From the NCBI RefSeq assembly GCF_002874965.1, contig NZ_CP025624.1:6510001-6574000 (forward strand): 64,000 nt of DNA. Direction: 5' to 3'. The notes below the pieces were generated by a model. The model was not told where the DNA came from and searched no databases. It was given only the letters and a program-made list of their open reading frames with translations. The number at the start of each line of letters is the position of its first letter. The first letter of the stretch is position 1. Source of the stretch: Pseudomonas sp. NC02. Its GTDB lineage: Bacteria; Pseudomonadota; Gammaproteobacteria; Pseudomonadales; Pseudomonadaceae. Positions 52,083 through 62,465 of this stretch are shown piece by piece. A program made the translations under genes and the position numbers.

Positions 52083-52219
52083 TTTGATCGCGCATAGCCT
52101 TGGCGCGATATCGCGGCACATTGGCCGGGATCGCATCCTCGCCGCGATGGCCCCTTCGCGGGCGCGCGACCAGACTGGACTCATCGGCGCCACCCGGCGC
52201 TTTCTTGAGGAGAACGACC

Positions 52220-52861
52220 ATGAGCACCACCATCGCCGGCATCAAGATCCCGGACAGCGCCCTGGCCAAGGCCACCACCGAATACATCCGCGACATCGAA
52301 TCCGACCTGCTCTACCACCACTCCCGCCGGGTGTTCCTGTTCGGCGCATTGAGCGGCGAGCGCCAGCAGTTGGCCTACAACCCGGAGTTGCTGTACGTCG
52401 GCGCGATGTTCCACGACCTGGGCCTGGTGGAAGGTCACCGCAGTGACGACGAACGCTTTGAAGTGGACGGCGCCAACGCGGCGGCGGACTTTCTCAAGCC
52501 TTACGGGTTGAGCGATGACGACATCGAACAGGTGTGGTTGTCCATCGCCCTGCACACCACACCGGGGGTGCCCAAGCACTTGCGTCCAACCGTGGCGCTG
52601 GTGACGGCGGGCGTGGAAATGGACGTACTGGGAATGGAGTACGCGGCGTTTACCAGCGTGCAGCGCGAAGCGGTGGTGCATGCGCATCCACGGGGTGAAG
52701 GGTTCAAGGAGTGCATCATCTGCGCGTTTGCCGACGGCCTGCGCCATCGCCCGCAGACCACGTTTGGCAACGTGAAGACCGATGTGCTGGTGGATCAGGA
52801 GCCGGGGTTCAAGCCGATGAACTTCGTCGAGGTGATTCGCAAGTCGCCTTGGACTGCTTAA
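52220..52861 (+). CDS. HD-domain hydrolase, cyanamide-hydratase-like
   Basis: 213 residues, ATG preceded by GAGGAG. HD metal ligands: H33/H34 in LLYHHSRRVF, H65-D66 in AMFHDLGLVEGH, then H112 in SIALHTTPGVPKH. This arrangement resembles the cyanamide hydratase/HDIG branch rather than nucleotide phosphodiesterases. An internal FKECIICAFADGLRHRP segment is conserved in relatives I recall. It sits divergently from the GlxA-type regulator, suggesting inducible metabolism of a small nitrogenous molecule; this is inference. Confidence 0.72.
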   Translation: MSTTIAGIKIPDSALAKATTEYIRDIESDLLYHHSRRVFLFGALSGERQQLAYNPELLYVGAMFHDLGLVEGHRSDDERFEVDGANAAADFLKPYGLSDDDIEQVWLSIALHTTPGVPKHLRPTVALVTAGVEMDVLGMEYAAFTSVQREAVVHAHPRGEGFKECIICAFADGLRHRPQTTFGNVKTDVLVDQEPGFKPMNFVEVIRKSPWTA

Positions 52862-52884
52862 CCCGAATTGGAATGCAATCAAAA

Positions 52885-52974
52885 TGTGGGAGCGGGCTTG
52901 CTCGCGAAGGCAGTGGATCAGTCAATACATCCGGTGACTGACACTGCGCTTTCGCGAGCAAGCCCGCTCCCACA
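52885..52974. repeat. REPIN-like palindrome between convergent HD-domain gene and spuH
   Basis: 90-bp palindrome, GCGGGCTTGCTCGCG arms. Confidence 0.92.
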
Positions 52975-53005
52975 TTTTTGATCCGGTTTCTTCAGGGCTA
53001 CCTGA

Positions 53006-53893
53006 TTAGACCGGTGCTGGAGCCCGACGCGAATCCGCCGGCTTCTCCCAACCATCCGCAGCCGCTTCTTCAATCGCCTGCTGGATCGCTTTCTTGCGAT
53101 GCTCTTCGGCACGGCGGCTGAAGAACCACACCAGGAAGGTCACGATCGACACCGCCAACAGAATCAGGCTGGCCACGGCGTTGATCTCGGGTTTAACCCC
53201 CAGGCGAACCGCCGAGAATACTTCCATCGGCAACGTGGTCGAACCCGGCCCCGACACGAAGCTGGCCAACACCAGGTCATCCAGCGACAGCGCGAACGAC
53301 ATCATGCCGCCCGCCGCCAGCGACGGCGCGATCATCGGGATGGTGATCAGGAAGAACACCTTCCACGGCCGCGCACCCAGGTCCATGGCTGCCTCTTCAA
53401 TCGACAGGTCCAGCTCACGCAAGCGCGCCGACACCACCACCGCCACATACGCCGAACAGAACGTGGTGTGGGCGATCCAGATGGTCACCAGGCCACGTTC
53501 CTGCGGCCAGCCGATCATCTGCGCCATGGCCACGAACAGCAGCAACAGCGACAGGCCGGTGATCACTTCCGGCATCACCAGCGGCGCCGTCACCAGGCCG
53601 CCGAACAGCGTGCGGCCCTTGAACTGGCTGATGCGCGTCAGCACGAACGCCGCCAATGTACCGAGTGCCACCGCCGCAATCGCGGTGTAGCAGGCGATTT
53701 CCAGGGAGCGACCGACCGAGCCCATCAACTGGGTGTTGTCCAACAGGCCGACGTACCACTTGATCGACCAACCGCCCCACACCGTCACCAGTTTGGATTC
53801 GTTGAACGAGTAGATCACCAGGATCAGCATCGGCAGGTAGATGAACAGCAACCCCGCCACCAGCATGAAGCTTGAGAAACTGACGCGCTTCAT
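53006..53893 (-). CDS. spuH: Polyamine ABC transporter permease
   Basis: 295 residues, PotI-type permease with six helices (MLVAGLLFIYLPMLILVIYSF, AAVALGTLAAFVLTRIS, PLVMPEVITGLSLLLLFVAM and others). The EAA loop is EEAAMDLGARPWKVFFLITIP. Pairs with SpuG in the inner membrane. Last gene of the spu operon; the start overlaps spuG by 4 bp. A charged C-terminal tail (RAEEHRKKAIQQAIEEAAAD) extends past the membrane part. Confidence 0.93.
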   Translation of the reverse strand: MKRVSFSSFMLVAGLLFIYLPMLILVIYSFNESKLVTVWGGWSIKWYVGLLDNTQLMGSVGRSLEIACYTAIAAVALGTLAAFVLTRISQFKGRTLFGGLVTAPLVMPEVITGLSLLLLFVAMAQMIGWPQERGLVTIWIAHTTFCSAYVAVVVSARLRELDLSIEEAAMDLGARPWKVFFLITIPMIAPSLAAGGMMSFALSLDDLVLASFVSGPGSTTLPMEVFSAVRLGVKPEINAVASLILLAVSIVTFLVWFFSRRAEEHRKKAIQQAIEEAAADGWEKPADSRRAPAPV

Positions 53894-54810
53894 ATCTTGC
53901 CCTCCATCTCTTTGGCTTGGCTGCGGTTGAACAGGATGATCGGCACGATCAGGATCGCCAGCATCACCACCGCCAGGGCAGACGCCACCGGCCAGTCACG
54001 GTTGTTGAAGAATTCTTGCCACAACACTTTACCGATCATCAGGGTTTCCGGACCGCCCAGCAGTTCCGGGATCACGAACTCGCCCACCACCGGGATAAAC
54101 ACCAGCATGCAGCCGGCGATGATGCCGTTCTTGGACAGCGGCACGGTGATTTTCCAGAAGCTGTTGAAGGTGCTCGAACCCAGGTCCGACGCGGCTTCCA
54201 GCAGGCTCTGGTCGTGCTTCACCAGGTTGGCGTACAGCGGCAGGATCATGAACGGCAGGTACGAATAGACCACGCCGATATACACCGCAATGTTGGTGTT
54301 GAGAATCTGCAGCGGTTCGTTGATCAACCCGATGGACACCAGGAAGCCGTTGAGCAACCCGTTGTTGCTGAGGATGCCCATCCACGCATAGACCCGGATC
54401 AGGATCGCAGTCCAGGTCGGCATCATGATCAGCAGCACCAGCACGGTCTGGATTTCCTTGCGTGCGCTGGCAATGGCGTAGGCCATCGGGTAGCCGATCA
54501 GCAGGCAGAGGATGGTGCTGAAAAACGCCATCTTCAGCGAGCCCAGGTACGCCGCGATGTACAACTCGTCATCGCCCAGCATCCCGTAGTTGGCCAGGTT
54601 CAGCACCAACTGCAGTTTCTGTTCAACGAAGGTGTAGATCTCGGTGTAAGGCGGGATCGCCACGTCGGCTTCGGCAAAGCTGATCTTCAAGACGATGAAG
54701 AACGGCAGCATGAAGAACAGGAACAACCAGAGGAAAGGGATCCCGATGACCACATGCCGGCCACCGGGGGTTATTCGTTGCAGCTGGCGTTTGAACTTCT
54801 TCATGTTCAT
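53890..54810 (-). CDS. spuG: Polyamine ABC transporter permease
   Basis: 306 residues from the ATG overlapping the spuF stop (ATGA); MKKFKRQ two codons later is an alternative. PotH-type permease; helices include GIPFLWLFLFFMLPFFIVL and IAVYIGVVYSYLPFMILPLY, and the EAA loop is EAASDLGSSTFNSFWKITVP. It forms the channel with SpuH for putrescine and spermidine. Confidence 0.93.
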   Translation of the reverse strand: MNMKKFKRQLQRITPGGRHVVIGIPFLWLFLFFMLPFFIVLKISFAEADVAIPPYTEIYTFVEQKLQLVLNLANYGMLGDDELYIAAYLGSLKMAFFSTILCLLIGYPMAYAIASARKEIQTVLVLLIMMPTWTAILIRVYAWMGILSNNGLLNGFLVSIGLINEPLQILNTNIAVYIGVVYSYLPFMILPLYANLVKHDQSLLEAASDLGSSTFNSFWKITVPLSKNGIIAGCMLVFIPVVGEFVIPELLGGPETLMIGKVLWQEFFNNRDWPVASALAVVMLAILIVPIILFNRSQAKEMEGKI

Positions 54811-55949
54811 GAGCGAAGTACCACGCCGCTGTCGTCTTCCCACCACACGTACACCTGGTCGCCCCAGGTAGGGCGCTGGCCACGGCGTTCGGCATTGGCC
54901 ACGAAGGATTGCACCAGCTTGCCGCTCGGCAATTCGACGTAGAACACCGAATGGCCGCCGAGGTAGGCGATGTCGTGCACCTTGCCGCTGGACCAGTTGT
55001 GCTCGCAGGTCGGCATTTCGGTGGTCACCAGCAGCTTTTCAGGGCGGATGGCGTAGGTCACCGACTTGTCTTCCACCGAAGTGGCGATGCCGTAGCCGAC
55101 GTAGATATCGCGGTCCAGGTCCGGGCACTTGAGTACCGCGTGGCCTTCGGCGTCGTCCACCACCTGGGTGTCGAAGATGTTGACGTTGCCGATGAACTCG
55201 CACACCAGGCGGCTGGTCGGCGTTTCATAGATGTCGATCGGGCTGCCGATCTGGGCGATCCAGCCCAGGTGCATGATCGCGATGCGCTCGGCCATGGTCA
55301 TGGCCTCTTCCTGGTCGTGGGTCACCATCACACAGGTCACGCCCACGCGCTCGATGATCTCCACCAGCTCCAGTTGCATCTGCGAACGCAGCTTCTTGTC
55401 GAGTGCGCCCATCGGCTCATCGAGCAGCAGCAGTTTCGGACGCTTGGCCAGGGAACGCGCCAGCGCCACCCGCTGACGCTGGCCGCCAGACAGCTGGTGC
55501 GGCTTGCGCTTGGCGTACTGGCTCATCTGCACCAGCTTGAGCATCTCGGCCACACGGGCGTCGACCTCGGCCTTGGGGATCTTGTCCTGCTGCAGGCCAA
55601 ACGCGATGTTCTGGGCCACGGTCATGTGGGGGAACAAGGCGTAGGACTGGAACATCATGTTGATCGGCCGCTCGTACGGCGGCATGTCGGTGATGTCCAC
55701 ACCGTCGAGGTAAATGCGTCCTTCCGTTGGGCGCTCGAAGCCTGCGAGCATGCGCAGCAAGGTGGATTTGCCCGAACCCGATCCGCCGAGCAAGGCGAAG
55801 ATTTCGCCTTTCTTGATTTCCAGGGACACATCGTCCACCGCAATCGTCTCGTCGAACTTCTTCGTGACCCGGTCGATTTTGACCAGCACCTTTTTCGGTG
55901 TCTGGTCGCCCTCGAGGGCTTTCTTATAGGCGCCGGAGGCAACTGCCAT
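54807..55949 (-). CDS. spuF: Polyamine ABC transporter ATP-binding protein
   Basis: 380 residues, PotG type. Walker A LLGGSGSGKSTLL, Q-loop FQSYALFPH, signature LSGGQRQR, Walker B LLLLDEPMGALD and switch VTHDQEEA, followed by a TOBE-like regulatory domain. An N-terminal extension of about 20 residues before the ATPase core is usual for PotG. It drives uptake by SpuG/SpuH with SpuD or SpuE as receptor. Confidence 0.94.
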   Translation of the reverse strand: MAVASGAYKKALEGDQTPKKVLVKIDRVTKKFDETIAVDDVSLEIKKGEIFALLGGSGSGKSTLLRMLAGFERPTEGRIYLDGVDITDMPPYERPINMMFQSYALFPHMTVAQNIAFGLQQDKIPKAEVDARVAEMLKLVQMSQYAKRKPHQLSGGQRQRVALARSLAKRPKLLLLDEPMGALDKKLRSQMQLELVEIIERVGVTCVMVTHDQEEAMTMAERIAIMHLGWIAQIGSPIDIYETPTSRLVCEFIGNVNIFDTQVVDDAEGHAVLKCPDLDRDIYVGYGIATSVEDKSVTYAIRPEKLLVTTEMPTCEHNWSSGKVHDIAYLGGHSVFYVELPSGKLVQSFVANAERRGQRPTWGDQVYVWWEDDSGVVLRS

Positions 55950-56024
55950 TTACGAAACTCCCAGAATAAAAAGAGTGCAGCTCGCCCAATACGGGCCAGC
56001 CTTGGATAGTTTGAGCGTTAAGCC

Positions 56025-57131
<1,107 letters not shown>

Positions 57132-57284
57132 TTAAATAGTTGGGCCCGAAGTTGTTGCCCGGCAACAAAACCGGCGCGCAACTTACCCTCGATAAACCGA
57201 TCCGGCAAAACTTTCTGTCATTTAATTGTTTCGCTAACCACCGCGCGCATCGCGGCAGTTAGCAAAACAGGTATCAAAGCGGCT

Positions 57285-58394
57285 TTACTTGCCCGATTTG
57301 ATTTTGGTCCAGCTGCGGGTCATTTCCCGCTGAGTAGCAGCCGGCAAGTCAGCAATGGCATACAGCTTGGCTTGCACGTCCGCTGGCGGATAAATGCCTG
57401 GGTCGCTGGTGATGTCTTTGTCGACCAACACGGTAGCTTTCTCGTTACCGTTCGGGAAACGTACGCTGTTGGTAATGCCCGCCATGACTTCCGGCTTCAG
57501 CAGGTAGTTCATGAACTTGTAGGCAGCGTCGACGTTCTCGGCATCTTTAGGGATGGCGACCATGTCATAGAAGCTGCCGGCACCTTCTTTCGGAATGTCA
57601 TAGGCAACCTTGACCTTGCCACCGGCTTCAGCCGCGCGGGACTTGGCCTGTTGCACGTCACCCGAATAACCCACGGCTACGCAGATGTTGCCGTTGGCCA
57701 GGTCGGAAATGTACTTGGACGAGTGGAAGTAGCCGATCGAAGGACGCAGCTTGAGGAACAGGGCCTCGGCTTGCTTGAGGTCTTCCTTCTTCTGGGTGTC
57801 GGTCGGCAGGCCCAGGTAATGCAGTGCCACTGGCAGCATTTCGGTTGGCGAATCGAGGAAGCTCACACCGCAGCCTTTGAGCTTGGCGAGGTTTTCCGGC
57901 TTGAGGATGGTGTCCCACGAGTCGATCTTGTCGATGCCCAGTGCGGCCTTGACCTTCTCCGGGTTGTAGCCGATGCCGATCGAGCCCCACATGTACGGGA
58001 AGGCGTGCTTGTTGTCCGGGTCGCTGATGGACACGGCTTTAAGCAGGGACTTGTTCAGGTTGTCATAGTTCGACAGCTTGGACTTGTCCAGTTCCTGGTA
58101 AACACCGGCCTTGATCTGCTTGGCGAGGAAGTTGTTCGACGGCACGACAATGTCGTAGCCGGACTTGCCTGCCAACAACTTGGCTTCCAGGGTTTCGTTG
58201 GAGTCGAACACGTCATAGACCACCTTGATCCCGGACTCTTTTTCAAAGTTCGCGATGGTGTCCGGTGCGATGTAGTCGGACCAGTTATAAACGTGCAGCA
58301 CTTTATCGTCGGCGTGTGCCGCGCCTGCCATGGCCCCCATCAGGGACAAGGCCAGGAGGGTCTTGCCAGCGTTCTTCAAACCTAATGCCTTCAT
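57285..58394 (-). CDS. spuD: Polyamine-binding periplasmic protein, putrescine-type
   Basis: 369 residues from [12 protein letters not shown]; an ATG five codons upstream is less likely. Signal peptide ends near AGAAHA. Mature start [27 protein letters not shown] closely parallels SpuE. It delivers putrescine to SpuFGH. Gaps of 165 and 192 bp on either side suggest extra processing or internal promoters around the two highly expressed receptors. Confidence 0.91.
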   Translation of the reverse strand: MKALGLKNAGKTLLALSLMGAMAGAAHADDKVLHVYNWSDYIAPDTIANFEKESGIKVVYDVFDSNETLEAKLLAGKSGYDIVVPSNNFLAKQIKAGVYQELDKSKLSNYDNLNKSLLKAVSISDPDNKHAFPYMWGSIGIGYNPEKVKAALGIDKIDSWDTILKPENLAKLKGCGVSFLDSPTEMLPVALHYLGLPTDTQKKEDLKQAEALFLKLRPSIGYFHSSKYISDLANGNICVAVGYSGDVQQAKSRAAEAGGKVKVAYDIPKEGAGSFYDMVAIPKDAENVDAAYKFMNYLLKPEVMAGITNSVRFPNGNEKATVLVDKDITSDPGIYPPADVQAKLYAIADLPAATQREMTRSWTKIKSGK

Positions 58395-58586
58395 TCGGTC
58401 ATGCTCCAATTTTTTCTTTTTTGGGCCACGTTCGTTCTTTAATTACAACGTGTTTCGCAGCCCGTCTAAGGGCGACAAAACAGGGCGACAGTCTGGCAAG
58501 TTCAGGGGCCGGCTTTCAACCAATGCCCCGCTTTTCTAACACCCCAGAAGCAGCGCCCGACAGGCGCTGCGTTCTGAGCCTAGCAT

Positions 58587-59951
58587 TTAGCCCTGCAATG
58601 CCGCCAAAGTCAGGTCCAGGCAGTGCCGCGCCTTGGTCACCAACTCGTCTATCTCGGCCTTGCTGATCACCAGCGGTGGCGAAATGATCATGGTGTCGCC
58701 GACGGCGCGCATGATCAGGCCATTCTCGAAGCAGAACGTGCGGCAGATCATGCCAACACCACGGCCTTCATAACGCTTGCGCGTTGCCTTGTCCTGAACC
58801 AGTTCGATGGCACCGAGCATGCCCACACCGCGAACTTCACCCACCAGCGGGTGATCAGCCAGTTCCCTCAAACGCTTTTGCAAATAGGGTGCCGTTTCGT
58901 CGTGCACGTGCTTAACAATTTGTTCATCGCGCATGATGCGGATGTTTTCCAGGGCTACCGCTGCCGCCACCGGGTGACCGGAATAGGTGAAGCCGTGGTT
59001 GAAATCACCGCCTTCGTTCAGCACGGCGACCACTTCGTCGCGCACGATCAGGCCGCCCATCGGGATGTAGCCGGAGGTCAGGCCCTTGGCGATGGTCATC
59101 ATGTCGGGCTTGAGGCCGTAGAAATCGCTACCGAACCACTCACCGGTGCGGCCAAACCCACAGATCACTTCGTCAGCCACGAACAGGATGTCGTACTTGG
59201 CGAGGATTTCCTTGATGCGCGGCCAGTAGCTGTCTGGCGGCACGATCACGCCACCGGCACCCTGGATCGGCTCGGCAATAAAGGCACCGACGTTGTCCAC
59301 GCCCAGTTCCAGGATCTTCTCTTCCAGCTGGTTGGCCGCCCACACGCCGAATTCTTCCGGGCTCATGTCGCCGCCTTCGCCGAACCAGTAAGGCTGGGCG
59401 ATGTGGACGATGCCCGGGATCGGCAAGTCGCCTTGTTCATGCATATAAGTCATGCCGCCCAGGCTGGCGCCGGCCACGGTTGAACCGTGGTAGCCATTCT
59501 TGCGGCTGATGATGGTTTTCTTGTTCGGCTGGCCTTTGATCGCCCAGTAGTGGCGGACCATACGCAGCATGGTGTCGTTGCCTTCGGAGCCGGAGCCGGT
59601 GAAGAACACGTGGTTCATGCCTTGCGGGGCGATATCGGAGATGGCTTTGGCCAGTTCCAGCACCGGCGGGTGGGCGGTCTGGAAGAACAGGTTGTAGTAA
59701 GGCAGTTCTTTCATCTGCTTGGCGGCCGCATCAGCCAGTTCATCGCGACCGTAACCGATCGCCACGCACCACAGGCCGGCCATGCCGTCGAGAATCTTGT
59801 TGCCTTCGCTGTCCCACAGGTAAACGCCGTGGGCTTTGGTGATGATCCGTGGGCCTTTCTCTTTCAATTGCTTGAAGTCGCTGAACGGCGCCAGGTGGTG
59901 ATCGCTGCTCAAGGCTTGCCATTCACGGGTTTGCGGGTTGTTGCTGGACAT
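58587..59951 (-). CDS. spuC: Polyamine:pyruvate aminotransferase
   Basis: 454-residue class III aminotransferase. PLP site lysine in MMTIAKGLTSGYIPMGG, the aspartate in LFVADEVICGFGRTGEWFG and the FTGSGSEGNDTM phosphate-binding segment are intact. It transfers an amino group from putrescine, cadaverine or related polyamines to pyruvate, giving the aminoaldehyde. Central enzyme of the putrescine transamination route; follows spuB in the operon. Confidence 0.93.
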   Translation of the reverse strand: MSSNNPQTREWQALSSDHHLAPFSDFKQLKEKGPRIITKAHGVYLWDSEGNKILDGMAGLWCVAIGYGRDELADAAAKQMKELPYYNLFFQTAHPPVLELAKAISDIAPQGMNHVFFTGSGSEGNDTMLRMVRHYWAIKGQPNKKTIISRKNGYHGSTVAGASLGGMTYMHEQGDLPIPGIVHIAQPYWFGEGGDMSPEEFGVWAANQLEEKILELGVDNVGAFIAEPIQGAGGVIVPPDSYWPRIKEILAKYDILFVADEVICGFGRTGEWFGSDFYGLKPDMMTIAKGLTSGYIPMGGLIVRDEVVAVLNEGGDFNHGFTYSGHPVAAAVALENIRIMRDEQIVKHVHDETAPYLQKRLRELADHPLVGEVRGVGMLGAIELVQDKATRKRYEGRGVGMICRTFCFENGLIMRAVGDTMIISPPLVISKAEIDELVTKARHCLDLTLAALQG

Positions 59952-60009
59952 ACCAATCTCCTAGATGTTTCAGGTGAGGACGCGCCGTTTGAAGGGCGCG
60001 CCCGGCGCA

Positions 60010-61368
60010 TCAGACGGCGAAGAGCAGGAATTCCCGCTCCCACGAACTGATCACGCGCTTGAAGTTTTCATGCTCGGCCCGCTTGACCGCGACGTAGCCT
60101 GTGATGAATTTGTGACCCAGGTATTTCTCGATGGTCTTGCTGTTTTCCATGCGTTCCAGGGCGTCTTCGATGGTCAGCGGCAGGCGCAGGTTGCGGCGCT
60201 CGTAACCACGGCCCACCACCGGTGCGCTTGGGCTGATGCCTTCGACCATGCCGATGTAGCCACACAGCAAGCTGGCGGCAATCGCCAGGTACGGGTTGGC
60301 GTCGGCGCCCGGCAGGCGGTTTTCCACCCGACGGTTTTGTGGGCCGGCGTCCGGAACCCGCAGGCCAACGGTGCGGTTCTCTTCGCCCCACTCCACGTTG
60401 ACCGGCGCCGAGGTGTCGGGCAGGAAGCGGCGGAACGAGTTGACGTTAGGGGCGAACAGCGGCAGCAGCTCGGGGATGAACTTCTGCAGGCCGCCGATGT
60501 GGTGCAGAAACAGCTCGCTCTTGGTCCCGTCTTCATTGGAGAACACGTTCTTGCCGGTGGCGATATCGATGATGCTCTGGTGCAGGTGCATCGCGCTGCC
60601 GGGCTCGCCGGTCATGGGCTTGGCCATGAAGGTGGCCGCCACGTCGTGCTTGAGCGCCGCTTCGCGCATGGTGCGCTTGAACACCAGGATCTGGTCGGCC
60701 AGGGACAGTGCGTCGCCGTGACGGAAGTTGATTTCCATCTGCGCCGTGCCGTCTTCGTGGATCAACGTGTCGAGGTCCAGTTCCTGCAATTCGCACCAGT
60801 CGTAGACGTCTTCGAACAACGGGTCGAATTCGTTGGCCGCTTCTATAGAGAAGGACTGGCGGCCAGTCTCCGGGCGACCGGAGCGGCCAATCGGCGGTTG
60901 CAGCGGGAAGTCCGGGTCTTCGCAGCGTTTGGTCAGGTAGAACTCCATCTCCGGCGCCACGATGGGCTGCCAGCCCTTGTCGGCGTAGAGCTTGAGGACT
61001 TTCTTGAGCACGTTGCGCGGCGACAGCTCGATCGGGTTGCCTTGCTTGTCGTAGGTGTCGTGGATCACCTGGGCCGTAGGCTCTATGGCCCAGGGCACAA
61101 GGTACACCGCGTTCTCGTCCGGGCGGCAGATCATGTCGATGTCGGCCGGGTCGAGCAATTCGTAATAGATGTCGTCTTCGACATAGTCGCCGGTCACGGT
61201 CTGCAACAGAACGCTTTCGGGCAGGCGCATGCCTTTTTCGGCGATGAACTTGTTGGTCGGCGAGATCTTGCCCCGGGTGATGCCGGTGAGGTCGCCAATC
61301 ATGCATTCGACTTCTGTGATCTTGTGGTCTTTCAACCAATCGGTGAGCTGGTCGAGGTTGTTACTCAT
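60010..61368 (-). CDS. spuB: Gamma-glutamylpolyamine synthetase (glutamine synthetase fold)
   Basis: 452 residues from MSNNLDQLTDW. GS-type catalytic domain with EMEFYLTKR, GEPGSAMHLHQSI and VENRLPGADANPYLAIAASLLCG. It resembles PuuA-like enzymes rather than GlnA. Expected to glutamylate putrescine or a diamine using ATP. A second synthetase, spuI, is divergent in the same locus; substrate division between the two is inferred. Confidence 0.92.
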   Translation of the reverse strand: MSNNLDQLTDWLKDHKITEVECMIGDLTGITRGKISPTNKFIAEKGMRLPESVLLQTVTGDYVEDDIYYELLDPADIDMICRPDENAVYLVPWAIEPTAQVIHDTYDKQGNPIELSPRNVLKKVLKLYADKGWQPIVAPEMEFYLTKRCEDPDFPLQPPIGRSGRPETGRQSFSIEAANEFDPLFEDVYDWCELQELDLDTLIHEDGTAQMEINFRHGDALSLADQILVFKRTMREAALKHDVAATFMAKPMTGEPGSAMHLHQSIIDIATGKNVFSNEDGTKSELFLHHIGGLQKFIPELLPLFAPNVNSFRRFLPDTSAPVNVEWGEENRTVGLRVPDAGPQNRRVENRLPGADANPYLAIAASLLCGYIGMVEGISPSAPVVGRGYERRNLRLPLTIEDALERMENSKTIEKYLGHKFITGYVAVKRAEHENFKRVISSWEREFLLFAV

Positions 61369-61407
61369 AAATGCCTCTGGGCTGTGTTTCCTGACATCCA
61401 TTAAAGG

Positions 61408-62187
61408 TCAGGCGTAAGTTGACGCAGCATCCGCGTCGCGTTGCATCACCCGCTTTCGACAGGCATTGCCAAATGCCTGGAAGATTGCGAGGTAGTGCGG
61501 GTTAGAGCTTACCTGCCATTCGGGGTGCCATTGCACTCCTAAAGCAAAAGCCTTGCCCGCGGGCACTGAAAAGCCTTCGATCAGGCCATCCGGCGCGGTG
61601 GCCTCGACCTGGAAACCGGCCGCCAGGCGATCAATGCCCTGTGAATGAATCGAGTTGACCTGGATCGTCGACGGCAAGCCCAGGCTTGCCAATACCCCAT
61701 TCGGGGAGATGGTTACCGGATGTGCCGGGCCGTACTGGATGTCCAGCGGCTGGGTGTCGTCTTCGCGGTGATCCATCATGCCCGGCACTTCATGAACCTT
61801 CTGGTGCAGGCTGCCGCCAAACGCCACGTTCATTTCCTGGAAGCCACGGCAAATCCCCAGCACCGGAACACCGGCCGCTATGGCTGCACGCAGCAGCGGC
61901 AGGGTGGTTTGGTCCCGTGCAGAATCATGAGCAGTCCCGGGCGCGCTGGCCGGACCGTCGTAGTGAAAGGGTTCGATATTGGAAGGTGAGCCGGTAAATA
62001 GAATGCCGTCCAGACCGTCAAGAATATTGGCCGGGTCGAGCAGATCCGCCAGGGACGGAATAATCAACGGCAAGCCCTTGGCAGCGGTGGCCACTGCACG
62101 GACGTATTTGTCGCCACTGATGTGATAAGCATGCAGACCGACCTGTTTGGAGCAGGCGGTGACGCCGATTAACGGCAGGCGAGACAT
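61408..62187 (-). CDS. spuA: Gamma-glutamyl-gamma-aminobutyrate hydrolase (class I amidotransferase fold)
   Basis: 259 residues. Catalytic Cys113 in VLGICRGFQEMNVAFGG, with His and Glu in ALGVQWHPEWQ. Peptidase C26, PuuD-like: it removes the glutamyl group from gamma-glutamyl-GABA (or delta-glutamyl-aminovalerate) to finish the pathway. First gene of the minus-strand spu operon, 277 bp from the divergent spuI. Confidence 0.93.
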   Translation of the reverse strand: MSRLPLIGVTACSKQVGLHAYHISGDKYVRAVATAAKGLPLIIPSLADLLDPANILDGLDGILFTGSPSNIEPFHYDGPASAPGTAHDSARDQTTLPLLRAAIAAGVPVLGICRGFQEMNVAFGGSLHQKVHEVPGMMDHREDDTQPLDIQYGPAHPVTISPNGVLASLGLPSTIQVNSIHSQGIDRLAAGFQVEATAPDGLIEGFSVPAGKAFALGVQWHPEWQVSSNPHYLAIFQAFGNACRKRVMQRDADAASTYA

Positions 62188-62314
62188 GAAGCACCCCGGT
62201 ATTATTGCTGTTATGGGTTTGAATCGAGCTTAGCCTTGTTCATTTTTTTACACAACACCCCCGTAAAAAATACAACACGGCCCGCTCAAACGTGCTGGTT
62301 CCAAGAGCACCAAT

Positions 62315-62365
62315 CCCAAAAAATCGCCCCAAAAAGCCCCAAAAAAGCCCTCACGGCGCTTTTTT
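62315..62365. promoter_or_regulatory. C/A-tract and A-rich/T-rich hairpin in the spuA/spuI divergent region
   Basis: A run of CCC(C)AAAAA units (62315-62350) leads into AAAAAAGC (62341-62348), which pairs with GCTTTTTT (62358-62365) over a 9-base loop. On the plus strand it resembles a weak intrinsic terminator about 100 bp before spuI. It may be an attenuator, or simply bent promoter DNA. Confidence 0.45.
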
Positions 62366-62401
62366 AGGGCAAAAAAGGCCTCGCTTGACTTCGGCATGCC
62401 G

Positions 62402-62423
62402 TTCGGGTTGACTGAAACCCGAA
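62402..62423. promoter_or_regulatory. Perfect inverted repeat upstream of spuI
   Basis: TTCGGGTT-N6-AACCCGAA, ending 42 bp before the spuI ATG and overlapping a TTGACT that could serve as -35. A likely operator for a polyamine-responsive regulator; the regulator is not in the window. Confidence 0.5.
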
Positions 62424-62465
62424 GAGATCAATGATTGATATTTTTAACAACAAAGGTGTTGCATC

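Noticed and set aside
88..52974. Regularly recurring palindromes as a CRISPR array
   Set aside because: Copies are kilobases apart, palindromic, and between genes; they are REP/REPIN elements, not a repeat-spacer array.
58550..58570. GCAGCGCC/GGCGCTGC hairpin between spuD and spuC as a terminator
   Set aside because: No T-run on either side; mentioned only as a possible processing element.
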